Below, in pieces: positions 7,343 to 16,800 of a stretch of DNA of 64,000 bases. Location: assembly GCF_022829365.1 (NCBI RefSeq), contig NZ_JAKSYJ010000149.1, forward strand, positions 1 through 64,000, written 5' to 3'. The stretch is from Methylobacterium sp. J-077 (GTDB lineage: Bacteria > Pseudomonadota > Alphaproteobacteria > Rhizobiales > Beijerinckiaceae). The notes below the pieces were generated by a model. The model was not told the DNA's origin. It saw only the letters and a program-made list of their open reading frames with translations, and did not search any database. Position 1 is the first letter of the stretch. Every line of letters begins with the position of its first letter. The position numbers were made by a program, and so were the translations under genes.

Positions 7343-8650
7343 GTGACGACCGACCTTTCCGCCTACGCCGCCGAGCACGGCGTGAAGTACTTCATGATCT
7401 CCTACACGGACCTGTTTGGCTGCCAGCGCGCCAAGCTGGTGCCGGCGCAGGCGATCGGGGACATGCAGCGGGACGGAGCCGGCTTCGCGGGCTTCGCCAC
7501 GTGGCTCGATCTGACCCCGGCCCATCCCGACCTGTTCGCGATGCCGGATGCCGCCTCGGTGATCCACCTGCCCTGGAAGCCGGACGTGGCCTGGGTCGCG
7601 GCTGATTGCACCATGGAGGATGCCCCCGTCGGCCAGGCACCCCGGGTGGTGCTGAAGCGGCTCGTGGCCCGGGCCGCTGCCGAGGGTCTGCGGGTCAAAA
7701 CCGGCGTCGAGGCGGAGTTCTTCCTGCTGGCGCCGGATGGGGCGGCGATCTCAGATCACAACGACCGCGCGGAAAAATCCTGCTACGACCAGCAGGCGCT
7801 GATGCGCCGCTACGACGTGATCGCCGAGATCTGCGACCACATGCTGGCGCTCGGCTGGAAGCCCTACCAGAACGACCACGAGGACGCGAACGGCCAGTTC
7901 GAGATGAACTGGGAGTACGACGACGCCCTCGCCACCGCCGACAAGCACGCCTTCTTCAAGTTCATGGTCCGGTCGGTGGCCGAGCGGCACGGCCTGCGGG
8001 CGACCTTCATGCCGAAGCCGTTCCCGGGGCTGACCGGCAACGGCTGCCACTGCCACGTCTCGGTGTGGAACTTGGCGGGGACGGAGAACGCCTTTGCGGA
8101 TCCGGACATGCCCTTCGGCCTGTCGGCCCGGGGGCGGCATTTCCTCGGCGGGATCATGCGGCACGCCCCGGCGCTCGCCGCGATCACCAACCCAACGGTC
8201 AATTCGTACAAGCGCATCAACGCGCCGCGCACGATCTCGGGGGCGACCTGGGCGCCCAACGCCGTGACCTGGACCGGCAACAACCGCACCCACATGGTGC
8301 GGGTGCCCGGGCCGGGCCGGTTCGAGCTACGGCTCCCCGACGGCGCGGCCAATCCCTACCTGCTCCAGGCGGCTATCCTCGCCGCGGGCCTCGACGGGCT
8401 GGCGAATGCGACCGATCCCGGGCCGCATAGCGATGTCGACATGTACCGGGAAGGTCACACGGTCACTGGCGCCCCGCGCCTGCCACTCAACCTTCTGGAC
8501 GCCCTGCGCGCCTTCGAGGCCGACGAGGCCCTGAAGTCGAACATGGGGAGTGCCTTCTCCTCCGCCTACCTCAAGCTGAAACGGGGCGAGTGGGACAGCT
8601 ACTGCGCCCATTTCACCGCCTGGGAGCGCGAGACCACGCTCGATATCTGA
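7343..8650 (+). CDS. gmaS: Glutamine synthetase type III, probable gamma-glutamylmethylamide synthetase
   Basis: 435-residue glutamine-synthetase-fold ligase that would join glutamate to ammonia or methylamine using ATP. The GTG at 7343 gives VTTDLSAYAAEHGVKYFM, the usual N-terminus of GmaS/GlnT proteins; an in-frame ATG 45 bp upstream has no homologous sequence. Conserved stretches are GVEAEFFLLAPDG, DHEDANGQFEMNWEYDD, FMPKPFPGLTGNGCHCHVS, NSYKRINAPRTISGATWAPN and RFELRLPDGAANPYLLQ. As the last gene of the mgsABC-like operon it fits gamma-glutamylmethylamide synthetase, the first step of the N-methylglutamate pathway. GlnT-type glutamine synthetase is the alternative; sequence alone does not separate them. 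Confidence 0.85.
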   Translation: MTTDLSAYAAEHGVKYFMISYTDLFGCQRAKLVPAQAIGDMQRDGAGFAGFATWLDLTPAHPDLFAMPDAASVIHLPWKPDVAWVAADCTMEDAPVGQAPRVVLKRLVARAAAEGLRVKTGVEAEFFLLAPDGAAISDHNDRAEKSCYDQQALMRRYDVIAEICDHMLALGWKPYQNDHEDANGQFEMNWEYDDALATADKHAFFKFMVRSVAERHGLRATFMPKPFPGLTGNGCHCHVSVWNLAGTENAFADPDMPFGLSARGRHFLGGIMRHAPALAAITNPTVNSYKRINAPRTISGATWAPNAVTWTGNNRTHMVRVPGPGRFELRLPDGAANPYLLQAAILAAGLDGLANATDPGPHSDVDMYREGHTVTGAPRLPLNLLDALRAFEADEALKSNMGSAFSSAYLKLKRGEWDSYCAHFTAWERETTLDI

Positions 8651-8694
8651 CGCGGCGGGCGCGGCTAAAGCCGGATCGCTTTCCTAGAGGGCCG

Positions 8695-9474
8695 TCAGAG
8701 AACCTGCGAGAGGAAGCGGCGGGTGCGCTCGTCCTGCGCGGAGGCGAAGAACGTCGCCGGCGGCCCGTGCTCGACGATCACGCCGCGATCGGTGAAGTAG
8801 ATGTGGTCGGCCACGTCGCGCGCGAAGTTCATCTCGTGCGTGACGAGCATGCAGGTCATGCCCTCCTCGGCCAGTTCGCGGATCGTGACCAGCACCTCCT
8901 TGACCGTCTCCGGATCGAGGGCGGCGGTGACCTCGTCGAACAGCATCACGTCGGGCCGCATCGCCAGCGAGCGCGCGATGGCCACACGCTGCTGCTGGCC
9001 GCCGGACAGTTCGCCAGGATACGCATCCTCCTTGCCGGCCAGCCGGACCTTGGCGAGCAGGGCGCGGGCGCGGGCCTCGACCTCGCGGCGGTCCTGGCCG
9101 AGGACGTGGATCGGGGCCATCATCACGTTCTGCAGCGCGGTCTTGTGCGGGAACAGATTGTACTGCTGGAACACCATCCCGACCTTGCGGCGCAGCGCCA
9201 GCTTGTCGAGGCGCGGATCGGTGACCTCTATGCCCTCGACCAGGATCGAGCCCGCGGTGACCGGCACCAGCGCGTTGACGCAGCGGATTAGCGTCGACTT
9301 GCCGGAGCCGGAGGGTCCGATGATGCAGATCACCTCGCCCTGGCGCACGTCGAAGCTGACGCCCTTCAGCACCTCGAACGTCCCGAAGGACTTGTGCACG
9401 TCGACGAGGCGGACGATCGGCTGATTGGGCGTCCAGCCCGCGGATGGGTCGCTGTCCGGGGGCGCGGGCATCAT
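8695..9474 (-). CDS. Polar amino-acid ABC importer, ATP-binding protein
   Basis: 259-residue ATPase of the GlnQ/HisP type. It has Walker A (GPSGSGKST), a Q-loop (FQQYNLFPH), the signature LSGGQQQR and Walker B (VMLFDEVTAALDPE). The double ATG at 9471-9474 lies against the stop of the upstream permease. It forms the end of a four-gene operon (binding protein, two permeases, ATPase) that converges on the gmaS operon. The location suggests import of an amino acid or N-methylated amino acid used by the oxidase and mgs genes beside it. Confidence 0.92.
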   Translation of the reverse strand: MMPAPPDSDPSAGWTPNQPIVRLVDVHKSFGTFEVLKGVSFDVRQGEVICIIGPSGSGKSTLIRCVNALVPVTAGSILVEGIEVTDPRLDKLALRRKVGMVFQQYNLFPHKTALQNVMMAPIHVLGQDRREVEARARALLAKVRLAGKEDAYPGELSGGQQQRVAIARSLAMRPDVMLFDEVTAALDPETVKEVLVTIRELAEEGMTCMLVTHEMNFARDVADHIYFTDRGVIVEHGPPATFFASAQDERTRRFLSQVL

Positions 9475-9476
9475 GC

Positions 9477-10352
9477 TCAACGGGTCTCGAAGCGGCGTTC
9501 CAGGACGGCGGTCAGGCGATCGATCGGGTAGCAGTAGAGAAAGAAGCAGAGCATAGCGAAGCCGTAGAGCGGCGCGAACAGTTCCGGGCGCCCGCCTTCG
9601 GCCGCGTGCACCTGCGCGGTCAGTGTCAGCATCTCGGTGACTCCGACAATCGAGGCCTGCACGGTGGCCATCGCGATGAGCGCATAGACGTTCATCCAGG
9701 GCGGCAGCATTCGCTTCGCGCACTGCGGCAGGATGATGCGCCACAGCGTCTGCCGCCGGGTGAAGGCCAGGGATTCGGCCGCCTCCCATTGCGTGTTCGG
9801 CACCGAGCGCACGGCGCCGCGCACGATCTCGGCGACGTTGGCCATGACCGGCAGGCTGAAGCCGAACGTCGCCTTCACCCAGTCGGGCAGCGGCACGCGG
9901 AGTCCGAACACCGTGACCTGGAACGGCACCAAGAACATCACGAAGAACAACAGCACCAGCCAGGGCACGTTGCGGAAGACCTGCGTGATCGACCATGCGA
10001 TGCGGCGCAGCACCACTCCTTCAGCGAGCATGGCCAGCCCGAGCCCGATGCCGGCGAACGTGCCGATCGCCATCGCCATCAGCGAGATCGCGACGTTGAA
10101 GGCGAAGCCCGTGAGCAGGAGCGGCGCCCACTTGATGACCACATCCAGCGGAGACGGCGCCACGGCCGCGCCCTGCGCCCAGGCCGGGAAGGTGACGACG
10201 GCAACGCCACATAGCAGCCAGCCATGGACGGGGCGCAGGCGTGCCGGCGGGTGGCCCTCGGCAAGCGCGAACGGCAAGAGGACCGGCAGATCAGTCGGGC
10301 AACTTTCCGGACGCACGTCGGCACGCAGGCCGGTTCGATCCGAAGCGCTCAT
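9477..10352 (-). CDS. Polar amino-acid ABC importer, permease 2
   Basis: 291-residue inner-membrane permease of the HisM/GlnP family. Several hydrophobic segments are visible from about residue 40, and the EAA loop reads EAAESLAFTRRQTLWRIILPQ. The ATG at 10352 overlaps the stop of the preceding permease by four bases (ATGA), a sign of translational coupling. The N-terminal 40 or so residues before the first membrane segment are longer than usual. Confidence 0.88.
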   Translation of the reverse strand: MSASDRTGLRADVRPESCPTDLPVLLPFALAEGHPPARLRPVHGWLLCGVAVVTFPAWAQGAAVAPSPLDVVIKWAPLLLTGFAFNVAISLMAMAIGTFAGIGLGLAMLAEGVVLRRIAWSITQVFRNVPWLVLLFFVMFLVPFQVTVFGLRVPLPDWVKATFGFSLPVMANVAEIVRGAVRSVPNTQWEAAESLAFTRRQTLWRIILPQCAKRMLPPWMNVYALIAMATVQASIVGVTEMLTLTAQVHAAEGGRPELFAPLYGFAMLCFFLYCYPIDRLTAVLERRFETR

Positions 10353-11098
10353 CGGCCGTATCCGGGGATGCGCAGGGCGCGCTCCCAGCGGTGCATGATC
10401 CACACGAGCACCCCGACGAGCACCGCGTAGGTCGCCAGCAACACCAGCATCATCTCGAGGACGTTCTGCGATTCCGACCAGATCTGCTTGACCGCGTAGA
10501 GCGTTTCGGGAACCGCGATCGCGTAGGCGAGCGTCGTGGTCTTCAAGAGATTGATCAGGTTGTTGTTCAGCGCCGGCAGGCAGACGCGGAGCGCAAGCGG
10601 CAGCACGACGTGGCGGTAGGCCTTGAACCGGGTGTAGCCCAGCGCCTCGGCGGCCTCGACGGTCGTCTTGGGCACGGCCTCGATGCCGGAGCGGAAGATC
10701 TCGACGTTGAACGCGCCCGCAAACAGCGCGAGCGAGACGATCGCCCATTGCACGTTGTCGAGGATCGGGGCCCGCAACCCGTCGGCCGAGCGCACGTCCG
10801 GCAGGAGCGTGCCGAGGCCGAAGTAGAAGAAGAAGATCTGCACGAGCGGCGGCGTGTTGCGGAACACCACGACGAAGCCGTTGACTATCCCCCGCAGAAG
10901 GCGCGACGGCCCGCGCTGCAGCAGCGCCCCGACCGCGCCGATCACGAGGCTGATCAGGATCGTGCTGATCCCGAGCAGCAGCGTCATCCGCAGGCCGGCG
11001 ACGTAGCGTTCCCAGTCATACGGGTCGTAGAAGACCGTGAAGTTGAAGCCGGTCGTCTCATAGAGACGCTGGAACCAGGCCTGGACCGCCTCGATCAT
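10349..11098 (-). CDS. Polar amino-acid ABC importer, permease 1
   Basis: 249-residue membrane permease of the HisQ/GlnP family. The coupling motif is EAAEALGYTRFKAYRHVVLP, and a conserved VVFRNTPPLVQIFFFYFGLG stretch lies in the middle. The start at 11098 (MIEAVQAWFQRLYE) was chosen because the sequence upstream is not homologous. It is 37 bp after the binding-protein gene and overlaps the next permease. Confidence 0.9.
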   Translation of the reverse strand: MIEAVQAWFQRLYETTGFNFTVFYDPYDWERYVAGLRMTLLLGISTILISLVIGAVGALLQRGPSRLLRGIVNGFVVVFRNTPPLVQIFFFYFGLGTLLPDVRSADGLRAPILDNVQWAIVSLALFAGAFNVEIFRSGIEAVPKTTVEAAEALGYTRFKAYRHVVLPLALRVCLPALNNNLINLLKTTTLAYAIAVPETLYAVKQIWSESQNVLEMMLVLLATYAVLVGVLVWIMHRWERALRIPGYGR

Positions 11099-11135
11099 CG
11101 CGGACGGACGTCCCGGCTCGTCGAACGGACGCGCA

Positions 11136-11969
11136 TCAGTTGGTCGCGTTCTTGTACTTCTCGTGCATCGCCTTCGAGTAGGCGGTGGGCTCGATGCCCC
11201 ACTTCCTCTCACCGGCGACGATGAAGCCGGTCTTCATCCAGTCCTTGGTCGCGTCCTCGACCATCGTCTGCAGCGTGGTGTTGCCCTGCGCGACCGCCAT
11301 CATCCACGGCGCGTCGAGGATCCCCTTGAGGGGCAGGGCGTAGCCGGACTTCCAGTCGTCGTCGAGCAGCTTACCCTGGAGCATGCTCTGGTCGTAGACG
11401 TAGCCGAGGCAGTTGCCCTGCTTGAGCGCGAAGAGCGGCTTCTCGGAGCCGTCGAAGGCGACGATCTCCGCCCCGTAGGTGCGGGCGACATCCTTGTTGT
11501 ACCAAGCCCCCGAGGTCGCGCAGAGCGGCTTGCCCTTCAACTGGGCCCAGTCGGTGATGCCGGAGGTCTTGGGCAGCAGCACGTTGACGAAGTCGGAATA
11601 GTATTGCGGGTCGATGGCCTGCACGACCCGGCGGCGCTCCGGCTTGTCCGAGAGCGTCGCGATCAGCAGATCGACCTTGCCCTGCTGCAGGAACTCGATC
11701 CGGTTGGCGGAGACCACCGGCACCAGTTCGAGCTTCACGCCGAGGCGCTTGGCCAAGTCGGCAGCGAGATCGGGCTCGAGCCCGATGATCGTGCCGCTCG
11801 GATCGCGGAACCCGAAGGGCTTGTAGTCCGCTTTCACGCCGACGATCAGCGTCCCGCGCTGCTTGATCGCCTCGACGCCGTCCGCGGCTGCGGCCGGACC
11901 GGGCACTGTGAGGGCCGAGATCGCGGCCAGGGCACCGGCAGTCAGGAAAGTGCGGATCGTCTGTCGCAT
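11136..11969 (-). CDS. Polar amino-acid ABC importer, periplasmic binding protein
   Basis: 277-residue solute-binding protein of family 3. A Sec signal peptide is clear (MRQTIRTFLTAGALAAISAL to about residue 29, ending PAAAA). The mature protein starts with the typical VEAIKQRGTLIVGVKADYKP and contains GLEPDLAADLAKRLGVKLE. The family binds polar amino acids and related compounds. It is the first gene of the transporter operon and lies 71 bp downstream of the oxidase gene on the same strand, so the two may be co-transcribed. The ligand is not defined by sequence. Confidence 0.9.
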   Translation of the reverse strand: MRQTIRTFLTAGALAAISALTVPGPAAAADGVEAIKQRGTLIVGVKADYKPFGFRDPSGTIIGLEPDLAADLAKRLGVKLELVPVVSANRIEFLQQGKVDLLIATLSDKPERRRVVQAIDPQYYSDFVNVLLPKTSGITDWAQLKGKPLCATSGAWYNKDVARTYGAEIVAFDGSEKPLFALKQGNCLGYVYDQSMLQGKLLDDDWKSGYALPLKGILDAPWMMAVAQGNTTLQTMVEDATKDWMKTGFIVAGERKWGIEPTAYSKAMHEKYKNATN

Positions 11970-12040
11970 CGGCTCGGTCCTGCGCGGGTATTCTGATCTT
12001 GGCATGGTTTGTAGCAATCCACGAGCCATAGGCCCGCGGA

Positions 12041-13210
12041 TCAACCGAAGCGTGCGAGCGCGAACGGCGTGAGATCGGGTCGCCCGGCGCCCCCGGAGAG
12101 GTCCGCGGCGACGGCCTCGCCAATGCCCGCCGAATGCTTGAAGCCGTGCCCTGAGCAGGCGGAGACCACGAGCATCCGATCCATCGCGGGATGCCGGTCG
12201 ATGATGAAGCCGCGATCGGGGGTCACCGTGTAGACGCAGGCCGCGGCCCGCACGACCTCCGGGATGGCGCCGGCCAGCCGGTTCTCGACCCGCAACCGGT
12301 ACATCGCGTCGGATTCCGACGGATCGACCCGGCGCTCGACCGCGTCGGCGGTGGTGGCGGTGCCGTACTGCTCGGTCGCGACCTTGATAGAGCGCTGTCC
12401 CGCCATGGGCGGGAAGCCGTAGAGGTAGTCCGTGTCGTCCGTCCCGTACATCCAGATGAAGACGGGCGAGCGCGGCCCATACGCGGCTTCGTCCGCCAGG
12501 GCGTACCAGTGCAGGAGCTGGCGCCGGACCGTCAGCAGCCGGTCGAACGGCCGGCCGAGCAGGGGCGCGGTCCAGGCGCCGGCGGCGACCACGGCGCGAT
12601 CGGCCAGGATCACGCCGTCGGCGGTCTCGATGTGGACGCCGGACTCGTCCTGCCATAGCGCCAGAACCTCGCAGCCGGTCCGGATCTCGGCTCCCAGCGC
12701 GGCTGCACGGGTGAGCTGCGCCGCGATGCAGCGCTCCGGGAACACGTAACCGCCGCCCGGCTCGTAATAGGCGTTCTCGTCGCCGGCGAGGTTCAGGAAT
12801 TGCGGGAAGCGGCGGGTGACCTCCGCCCCGTCGAGCACCTCGTGCGCGATCCCGGCACCCTGCGCCGCGCTGATCGAGCGGCCGACGAAGTCCGGCTTGC
12901 CGTGGTGGGACGAGACACCGTGACCGGGGGCCATGACCAGGGCGCCGCAGGCGTTCAGCAGGGTCTCGCCCGTTTCCGCTTCCAATTCCCGCCAGATCCG
13001 ATGCGCGGCGGTGACGAAGGGGACGTAGTCGCTCCCCTCGCCGACGGCCTGGCGCGTGATCCGCGTCTCGCCGTGGCTCGACCCGAGCGCGTGCGGCGGC
13101 GCGAAGCGGTCGAGCCCGATCACCGCGGCCCCGCGCTTGGCCAGCTGGTACAGGACGGCACTGCCCATGGCCCCGAGGCCCAGGACCGCAACGTCGACCC
13201 GCCCTGTCAT
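12041..13210 (-). CDS. Monomeric sarcosine / N-methyl-amino-acid oxidase (MSOX/MTOX family)
   Basis: 389-residue flavoprotein of the DAO superfamily, closest in layout to monomeric sarcosine oxidase and N-methyltryptophan oxidase (SolA). The dinucleotide motif is VAVLGLGAMGSA at the N-terminus, followed by the HALGSSHGETRITR motif of this group. Cys325 in AACVYTVTPDRGFIID matches the cysteine that carries covalent FAD in MSOX. It would oxidatively demethylate an N-methyl amino acid to the free amino acid, formaldehyde and hydrogen peroxide. The neighbouring mgs/gmaS genes make N-methylglutamate as the likely local substrate a reasonable guess. Confidence 0.85.
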   Translation of the reverse strand: MTGRVDVAVLGLGAMGSAVLYQLAKRGAAVIGLDRFAPPHALGSSHGETRITRQAVGEGSDYVPFVTAAHRIWRELEAETGETLLNACGALVMAPGHGVSSHHGKPDFVGRSISAAQGAGIAHEVLDGAEVTRRFPQFLNLAGDENAYYEPGGGYVFPERCIAAQLTRAAALGAEIRTGCEVLALWQDESGVHIETADGVILADRAVVAAGAWTAPLLGRPFDRLLTVRRQLLHWYALADEAAYGPRSPVFIWMYGTDDTDYLYGFPPMAGQRSIKVATEQYGTATTADAVERRVDPSESDAMYRLRVENRLAGAIPEVVRAAACVYTVTPDRGFIIDRHPAMDRMLVVSACSGHGFKHSAGIGEAVAADLSGGAGRPDLTPFALARFG

Positions 13211-13381
13211 TGCTTATGCTCCCGCAGGCCGACGCAGCGATGCGATTCGGCCTTATCCTGAGACGAGGGTGGGATGGTGGATCCGGGCATCCTGTGCGAT
13301 CTCGGGCCAAAAGGTAGCGTGCCATGAGAATGACGCGCCCTGGTTGTTGCGCTTGACCGTCACAGACGGTTTCTTTCACGG

Positions 13382-14368
13382 ATGAGCCAACAGGACGCGC
13401 CGACATCGAACGAGGCATCTTCCCCACCGGGGGACCGGCTGCAGGAGATCGGCTTCATCCTGGTGCCGGGCTTCGCGCTGATGTCGTTCGCGTCGGCCTC
13501 CGAGCCATTCCGGGCCGCCAATCACCTGGCCGGCCGCGCCCTCTACCGGCTGCGCTACTTCGGCGAGACCGAAGGCCGGGTCGTGTCCTCGTCCGGGGCG
13601 GAAATCCCCACCGAGGGCCTGCCGCGCGAGCGCGGGCGCCTACACATCGTCTTCGTCTGCGCAGGCGGCGAGCCGACCGGGTGGGACAAGCCCGCGATCC
13701 ACGCCGCTTTGCGGCGCTTGGCCCGGTTCGGCGTTCGGATCGGCGGCATCTCGGGCGGCCCCTACCTGATGGCCGCGGCGGGGTTGCTGGCGGATCGCGC
13801 CTTCACGGTCCATTGGGAGTACGCGGGTGCCACGGTCGAGGCGTTCCCGGATGCACGCCTCACGAGCGCGCGCTACGTCGCCGATGCCGATCGCCTGACC
13901 TGCGGCGGCGGCGTCGCCCCCCTCGACATGGCCTACACGTTAATGGCCGAGCGCATGGGGGCAGCATTCGCGCGCCGAGTCTCGGACTGGTTCCTCCACA
14001 CGGCGGTCAGTGCCGCGGATGACCCGCAGCGCGCCTCGACGGCTGAGCGCTACGGCGTCCATCATCCGGCCTTGCTCACCGTCATCGAAACGATGGAGAA
14101 GACCGTCGAGGCGCCGCTCGGTCGCCAAGCCATGGCTCGCCTCGCTGCGGTCAGCGCGCGTCACCTCGACCGCCTCTTCCTCGACAAGCGAGGCCTGAGC
14201 TTCTCGGCCCAATACCGAGCCATCCGCCTCGCCCATGGCCGGCGCCTGCTGCGTCAGAGCCCGCTCAGGATCGGGGAGATTGCGACGGCCTGCGGCTTCT
14301 CGAGCGCGGCCCATTTCTCGCGCAGCTACCGGTCGCATTTCGGCTGCAGCCCATCCGCGGAACGATGA
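13382..14368 (+). CDS. glxA: GlxA-type AraC regulator with DJ-1/PfpI domain
   Basis: 328-residue transcription regulator. Residues about 20-190 form a DJ-1/PfpI-like domain (EIGFILVPGFALMSFASASE, then GISGGPYLMAAAGLL), and about 225-328 an AraC helix-turn-helix (VSARHLDRLFLDKRGLSFSA, then EIATACGFSSAAHFSRSYR). GlxA in Rhizobium accompanies glxBCD, as here, where the gene diverges from the oxidase/importer operon across a 171-bp spacer. It probably activates that operon in response to an amino-acid- or amine-type signal. The gene ends 174 bp before a convergent ABC ATPase gene. Confidence 0.87.
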   Translation: MSQQDAPTSNEASSPPGDRLQEIGFILVPGFALMSFASASEPFRAANHLAGRALYRLRYFGETEGRVVSSSGAEIPTEGLPRERGRLHIVFVCAGGEPTGWDKPAIHAALRRLARFGVRIGGISGGPYLMAAAGLLADRAFTVHWEYAGATVEAFPDARLTSARYVADADRLTCGGGVAPLDMAYTLMAERMGAAFARRVSDWFLHTAVSAADDPQRASTAERYGVHHPALLTVIETMEKTVEAPLGRQAMARLAAVSARHLDRLFLDKRGLSFSAQYRAIRLAHGRRLLRQSPLRIGEIATACGFSSAAHFSRSYRSHFGCSPSAER

Positions 14369-14542
14369 AGCTTGCTCAGTCAAACATCTGGAGAGCCCCG
14401 CCCGCATCGAAACGATAGAAATGGGGCCTCAACAGTTGCCATTGATGCCGTCAAGATGGTCCGTCCCAACCCCACGAAAACCCGAAAAGCATCGATCGAC
14501 ACGTTCGAGAAAATCGAAAGATCGGGCGGCGCCCCCCGCGCC

Positions 14543-16081
14543 TCAATGGTGACCGGCCATGTGCCGGCCGATCGTTCCGATCTCGGCCGTCGCGGCTGCC
14601 GTCTCGTAGACCAAGCGCCCGTCCGACATCACGACGATCCGGTCCGACAGTTCCAGGATCTCGTCGAGGTCTTCGCTGATCAGGAGCACCGCCGCACCGG
14701 CGTTGCGGGCGGCCACGATCCGGGTGCGGATCTCCGACACCGCCGCGAAGTCGAGGCCGAAGCAGGGGTTGACCACGATCAGGAGATCGACCGGGTCGGT
14801 CAACTCGCGCGCGAGCACCGCGCGCTGCACGTTGCCCCCCGACAGGGTCGCGATCGGCGCCTCGGAGGAGGCGGTCTTCACCTTGAAGCGCGCGATCAGA
14901 TCCTTGGCGCGACGGGTCATCGCCCCCCTGTCGAGCCACAGGGTCGGCGGTCCGGACGGGTCCTCGCCACGCCGGTCGAAGGCGCGGAAGGCGAGATTCT
15001 CCGCCACCGACATCCGCGGGGCGCAGGCGTTGCGCAGAGGCTCCTCCGGGATGAAGCGCACGCGCCGCGCCCGGCTCTGCGCGCGCCGGCCGGTATAGGG
15101 CTCGCCGGCCACCGCGACGCGCCCGCCGGCTGCGCGGATCTGGCCGCCGAGCACGTCGGCGAGCTCCTTCTGGCCGTTGCCGGAGACGCCCGCGATGCCG
15201 ACGATCTCCCGCGCCCGGACGCGCAGGTCCGCGATCGCGATGCGGCGCAGGCCCGAGGCGTCGGAGGCGTCGAGGTCCTCGATGCGCAGGATCTCGCGGC
15301 CCGCGTCCGGCGCGCCGATCCGGGCCGCGACCGGGCGCACGACCCGCTCCCCGATCATCATCGCGGCCATGTCGTCGCGCGAGAGGTCGCCGACCGCGCC
15401 GCCGCCCACCAGCCTGCCGCGGCGCAGGACGCTCAGCGAGCGGGCGAAGGTCTCGACCTCGCGGAACTTGTGGCTGATCATCAGCACGGTGAGGGCGCCG
15501 CGGTCGGTCATGGCGCGCAGGAGCCCCAGCACCTCCTCCGCCTCGTCGGGCGTGAGCACCGAGGTCGGCTCGTCGAGGATCAGGAAGCGAGCCTTGAGAT
15601 AGAGCTGCTTGACGATCTCCAGCTTCTGCTTCTCGCCCGCGGCGAGTTCCGCCACCGGCCGGTCGAGGTTCAGCCGGAACGGCATCCCGGCCATGAAGGC
15701 CGAGAGCGCCGCGCGCTCGGCCTTCCAGTCGAGGATCGCCGGGGCGTCGGCGCGGCTGATCACGAGGTTCTCGGCCCCCGTCAGGGAGGGCACCAGCGTG
15801 AAGTGCTGGTAGACCATGCCGAGGCCGTTCGCCTGCGCGCCCTTGGGGTTGGTGATCTCGGCCTCGCGCCCGTCGACCAGGACGCTGCCGGCGGTCGGCG
15901 CGTAGAAGCCCATCACGCACTTGACCAGCGTCGACTTGCCGGCGCCGTTCTCGCCGAGCAGGGCGTGGAAGCCGCCGGCCTCGATCTTCATCGACACGTC
16001 GTCGAGGGCCGCGAAGGCGCCGAAGCGCTTCGTCATGCCGATCGTCTCGACGCCGATGGCGCCGGGCGTGGTGGCGTCCAT
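14543..16081 (-). CDS. BMP-type nucleoside/ureide ABC importer 1, ATP-binding protein
   Basis: 512-residue ATPase with two fused nucleotide-binding domains, as in importers that use BMP-family binding proteins. The first domain has Walker A GENGAGKST, signature LAAGEKQKLE and Walker B FLILDEPTSVL. The second has the degenerate Walker A GVSGNGQKE and LSGGNVQRAVLARELT, with NPCFGLD for Walker B, a usual degeneracy in this family. It is the last gene of an operon also holding the binding protein, two permeases, formamidase and an isochorismatase-like hydrolase. Confidence 0.92.
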   Translation of the reverse strand: MDATTPGAIGVETIGMTKRFGAFAALDDVSMKIEAGGFHALLGENGAGKSTLVKCVMGFYAPTAGSVLVDGREAEITNPKGAQANGLGMVYQHFTLVPSLTGAENLVISRADAPAILDWKAERAALSAFMAGMPFRLNLDRPVAELAAGEKQKLEIVKQLYLKARFLILDEPTSVLTPDEAEEVLGLLRAMTDRGALTVLMISHKFREVETFARSLSVLRRGRLVGGGAVGDLSRDDMAAMMIGERVVRPVAARIGAPDAGREILRIEDLDASDASGLRRIAIADLRVRAREIVGIAGVSGNGQKELADVLGGQIRAAGGRVAVAGEPYTGRRAQSRARRVRFIPEEPLRNACAPRMSVAENLAFRAFDRRGEDPSGPPTLWLDRGAMTRRAKDLIARFKVKTASSEAPIATLSGGNVQRAVLARELTDPVDLLIVVNPCFGLDFAAVSEIRTRIVAARNAGAAVLLISEDLDEILELSDRIVVMSDGRLVYETAAATAEIGTIGRHMAGHH

Positions 16082-16086
16082 CGCCC

Positions 16087-16800
16087 TCACCCCATCGCCT
16101 GGAGGATCGCCGCGGAGGCGGCGACCGCTCCGAAGACGCCGCCCTGCATCGTCACCATCCGCAGCGCCGCCTCGTGGTTGCCGCGATCGGTGGCGGCGGT
16201 GCCGTCGGAGACGATCACGCACTCGAAGCCGCGGTCATTGGCCTCGCGCATCGTGGTGTGGACGCAGACATCGGTGGTGATGCCGGTCAGGATTAGGTTG
16301 CGGATGCCGCGCTGGTTGAGGATCAGCTCCAGGTCGGTGGCACAGAACGAGCCCTTGCCGGGCTTGTCGATGACCGGCTCGCCGGGCAGCGGCGCCAGCT
16401 CGGCGATGATCTCCCAGCCGGGCTCGCCGCGCACCAGCACCCGGCCGCACGGGCCGGGATCACCGATTCCGGCCCCGATCCGGCGCGACCGCCAGCGCTT
16501 GTTGGCGGGCAGGTCCGCAAGGTCCGGGCGGTGGCCCTCGCGCGTGTGGATCACGTGGTAGCCGTGGGCCCGCGCCGCGGCGAGCAGGTCCGCGATCGGG
16601 CCGATCGGAGCGCGGGTGAGCGCGAGGTCGTAGCCCATGGCGTCGACATAGCCCCCCGGCCCGCAGAAATCGGTCTGCATGTCGATGATGACCAGCGCCG
16701 TGTTCCCGGGGCGCAGGTCGCCGTCATAGGGCCAGGGATAGGGCTCGGCCGCCGCGTAGGTGCCGGCGGACGCCTCGCCGGGGCGTGGGGCCGCGCTCAC
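16087..16800 (-). CDS. biuH: Isochorismatase-like amidohydrolase, probable biuret (or triuret) hydrolase
   Basis: 237-residue cysteine hydrolase. Asp40 ([11 protein letters not shown]), Lys146 ([10 protein letters not shown]) and Cys179 (TTDVCVHTT) form the catalytic triad. Their spacing, 106 and 33 residues, equals that I recall for biuret hydrolase BiuH (Asp36, Lys142, Cys175). Segments such as [37 protein letters not shown] and [12 protein letters not shown] also match BiuH as remembered. It would cut biuret to allophanate and ammonia. The GTG start at 16800 overlaps the formamidase stop (GTGA). Triuret hydrolase and ureidoacrylate amidohydrolase are alternatives in the same family. Confidence 0.75.
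   Translation of the reverse strand: MSAAPRPGEASAGTYAAAEPYPWPYDGDLRPGNTALVIIDMQTDFCGPGGYVDAMGYDLALTRAPIGPIADLLAAARAHGYHVIHTREGHRPDLADLPANKRWRSRRIGAGIGDPGPCGRVLVRGEPGWEIIAELAPLPGEPVIDKPGKGSFCATDLELILNQRGIRNLILTGITTDVCVHTTMREANDRGFECVIVSDGTAATDRGNHEAALRMVTMQGGVFGAVAASAAILQAMG

Noticed and set aside
14372..16561. Open frame of 729 codons on the plus strand opposite the first BMP ATPase
   Set aside because: It overlaps a clear two-domain ABC ATPase and part of the BiuH-like gene, and has the composition of an antisense shadow.
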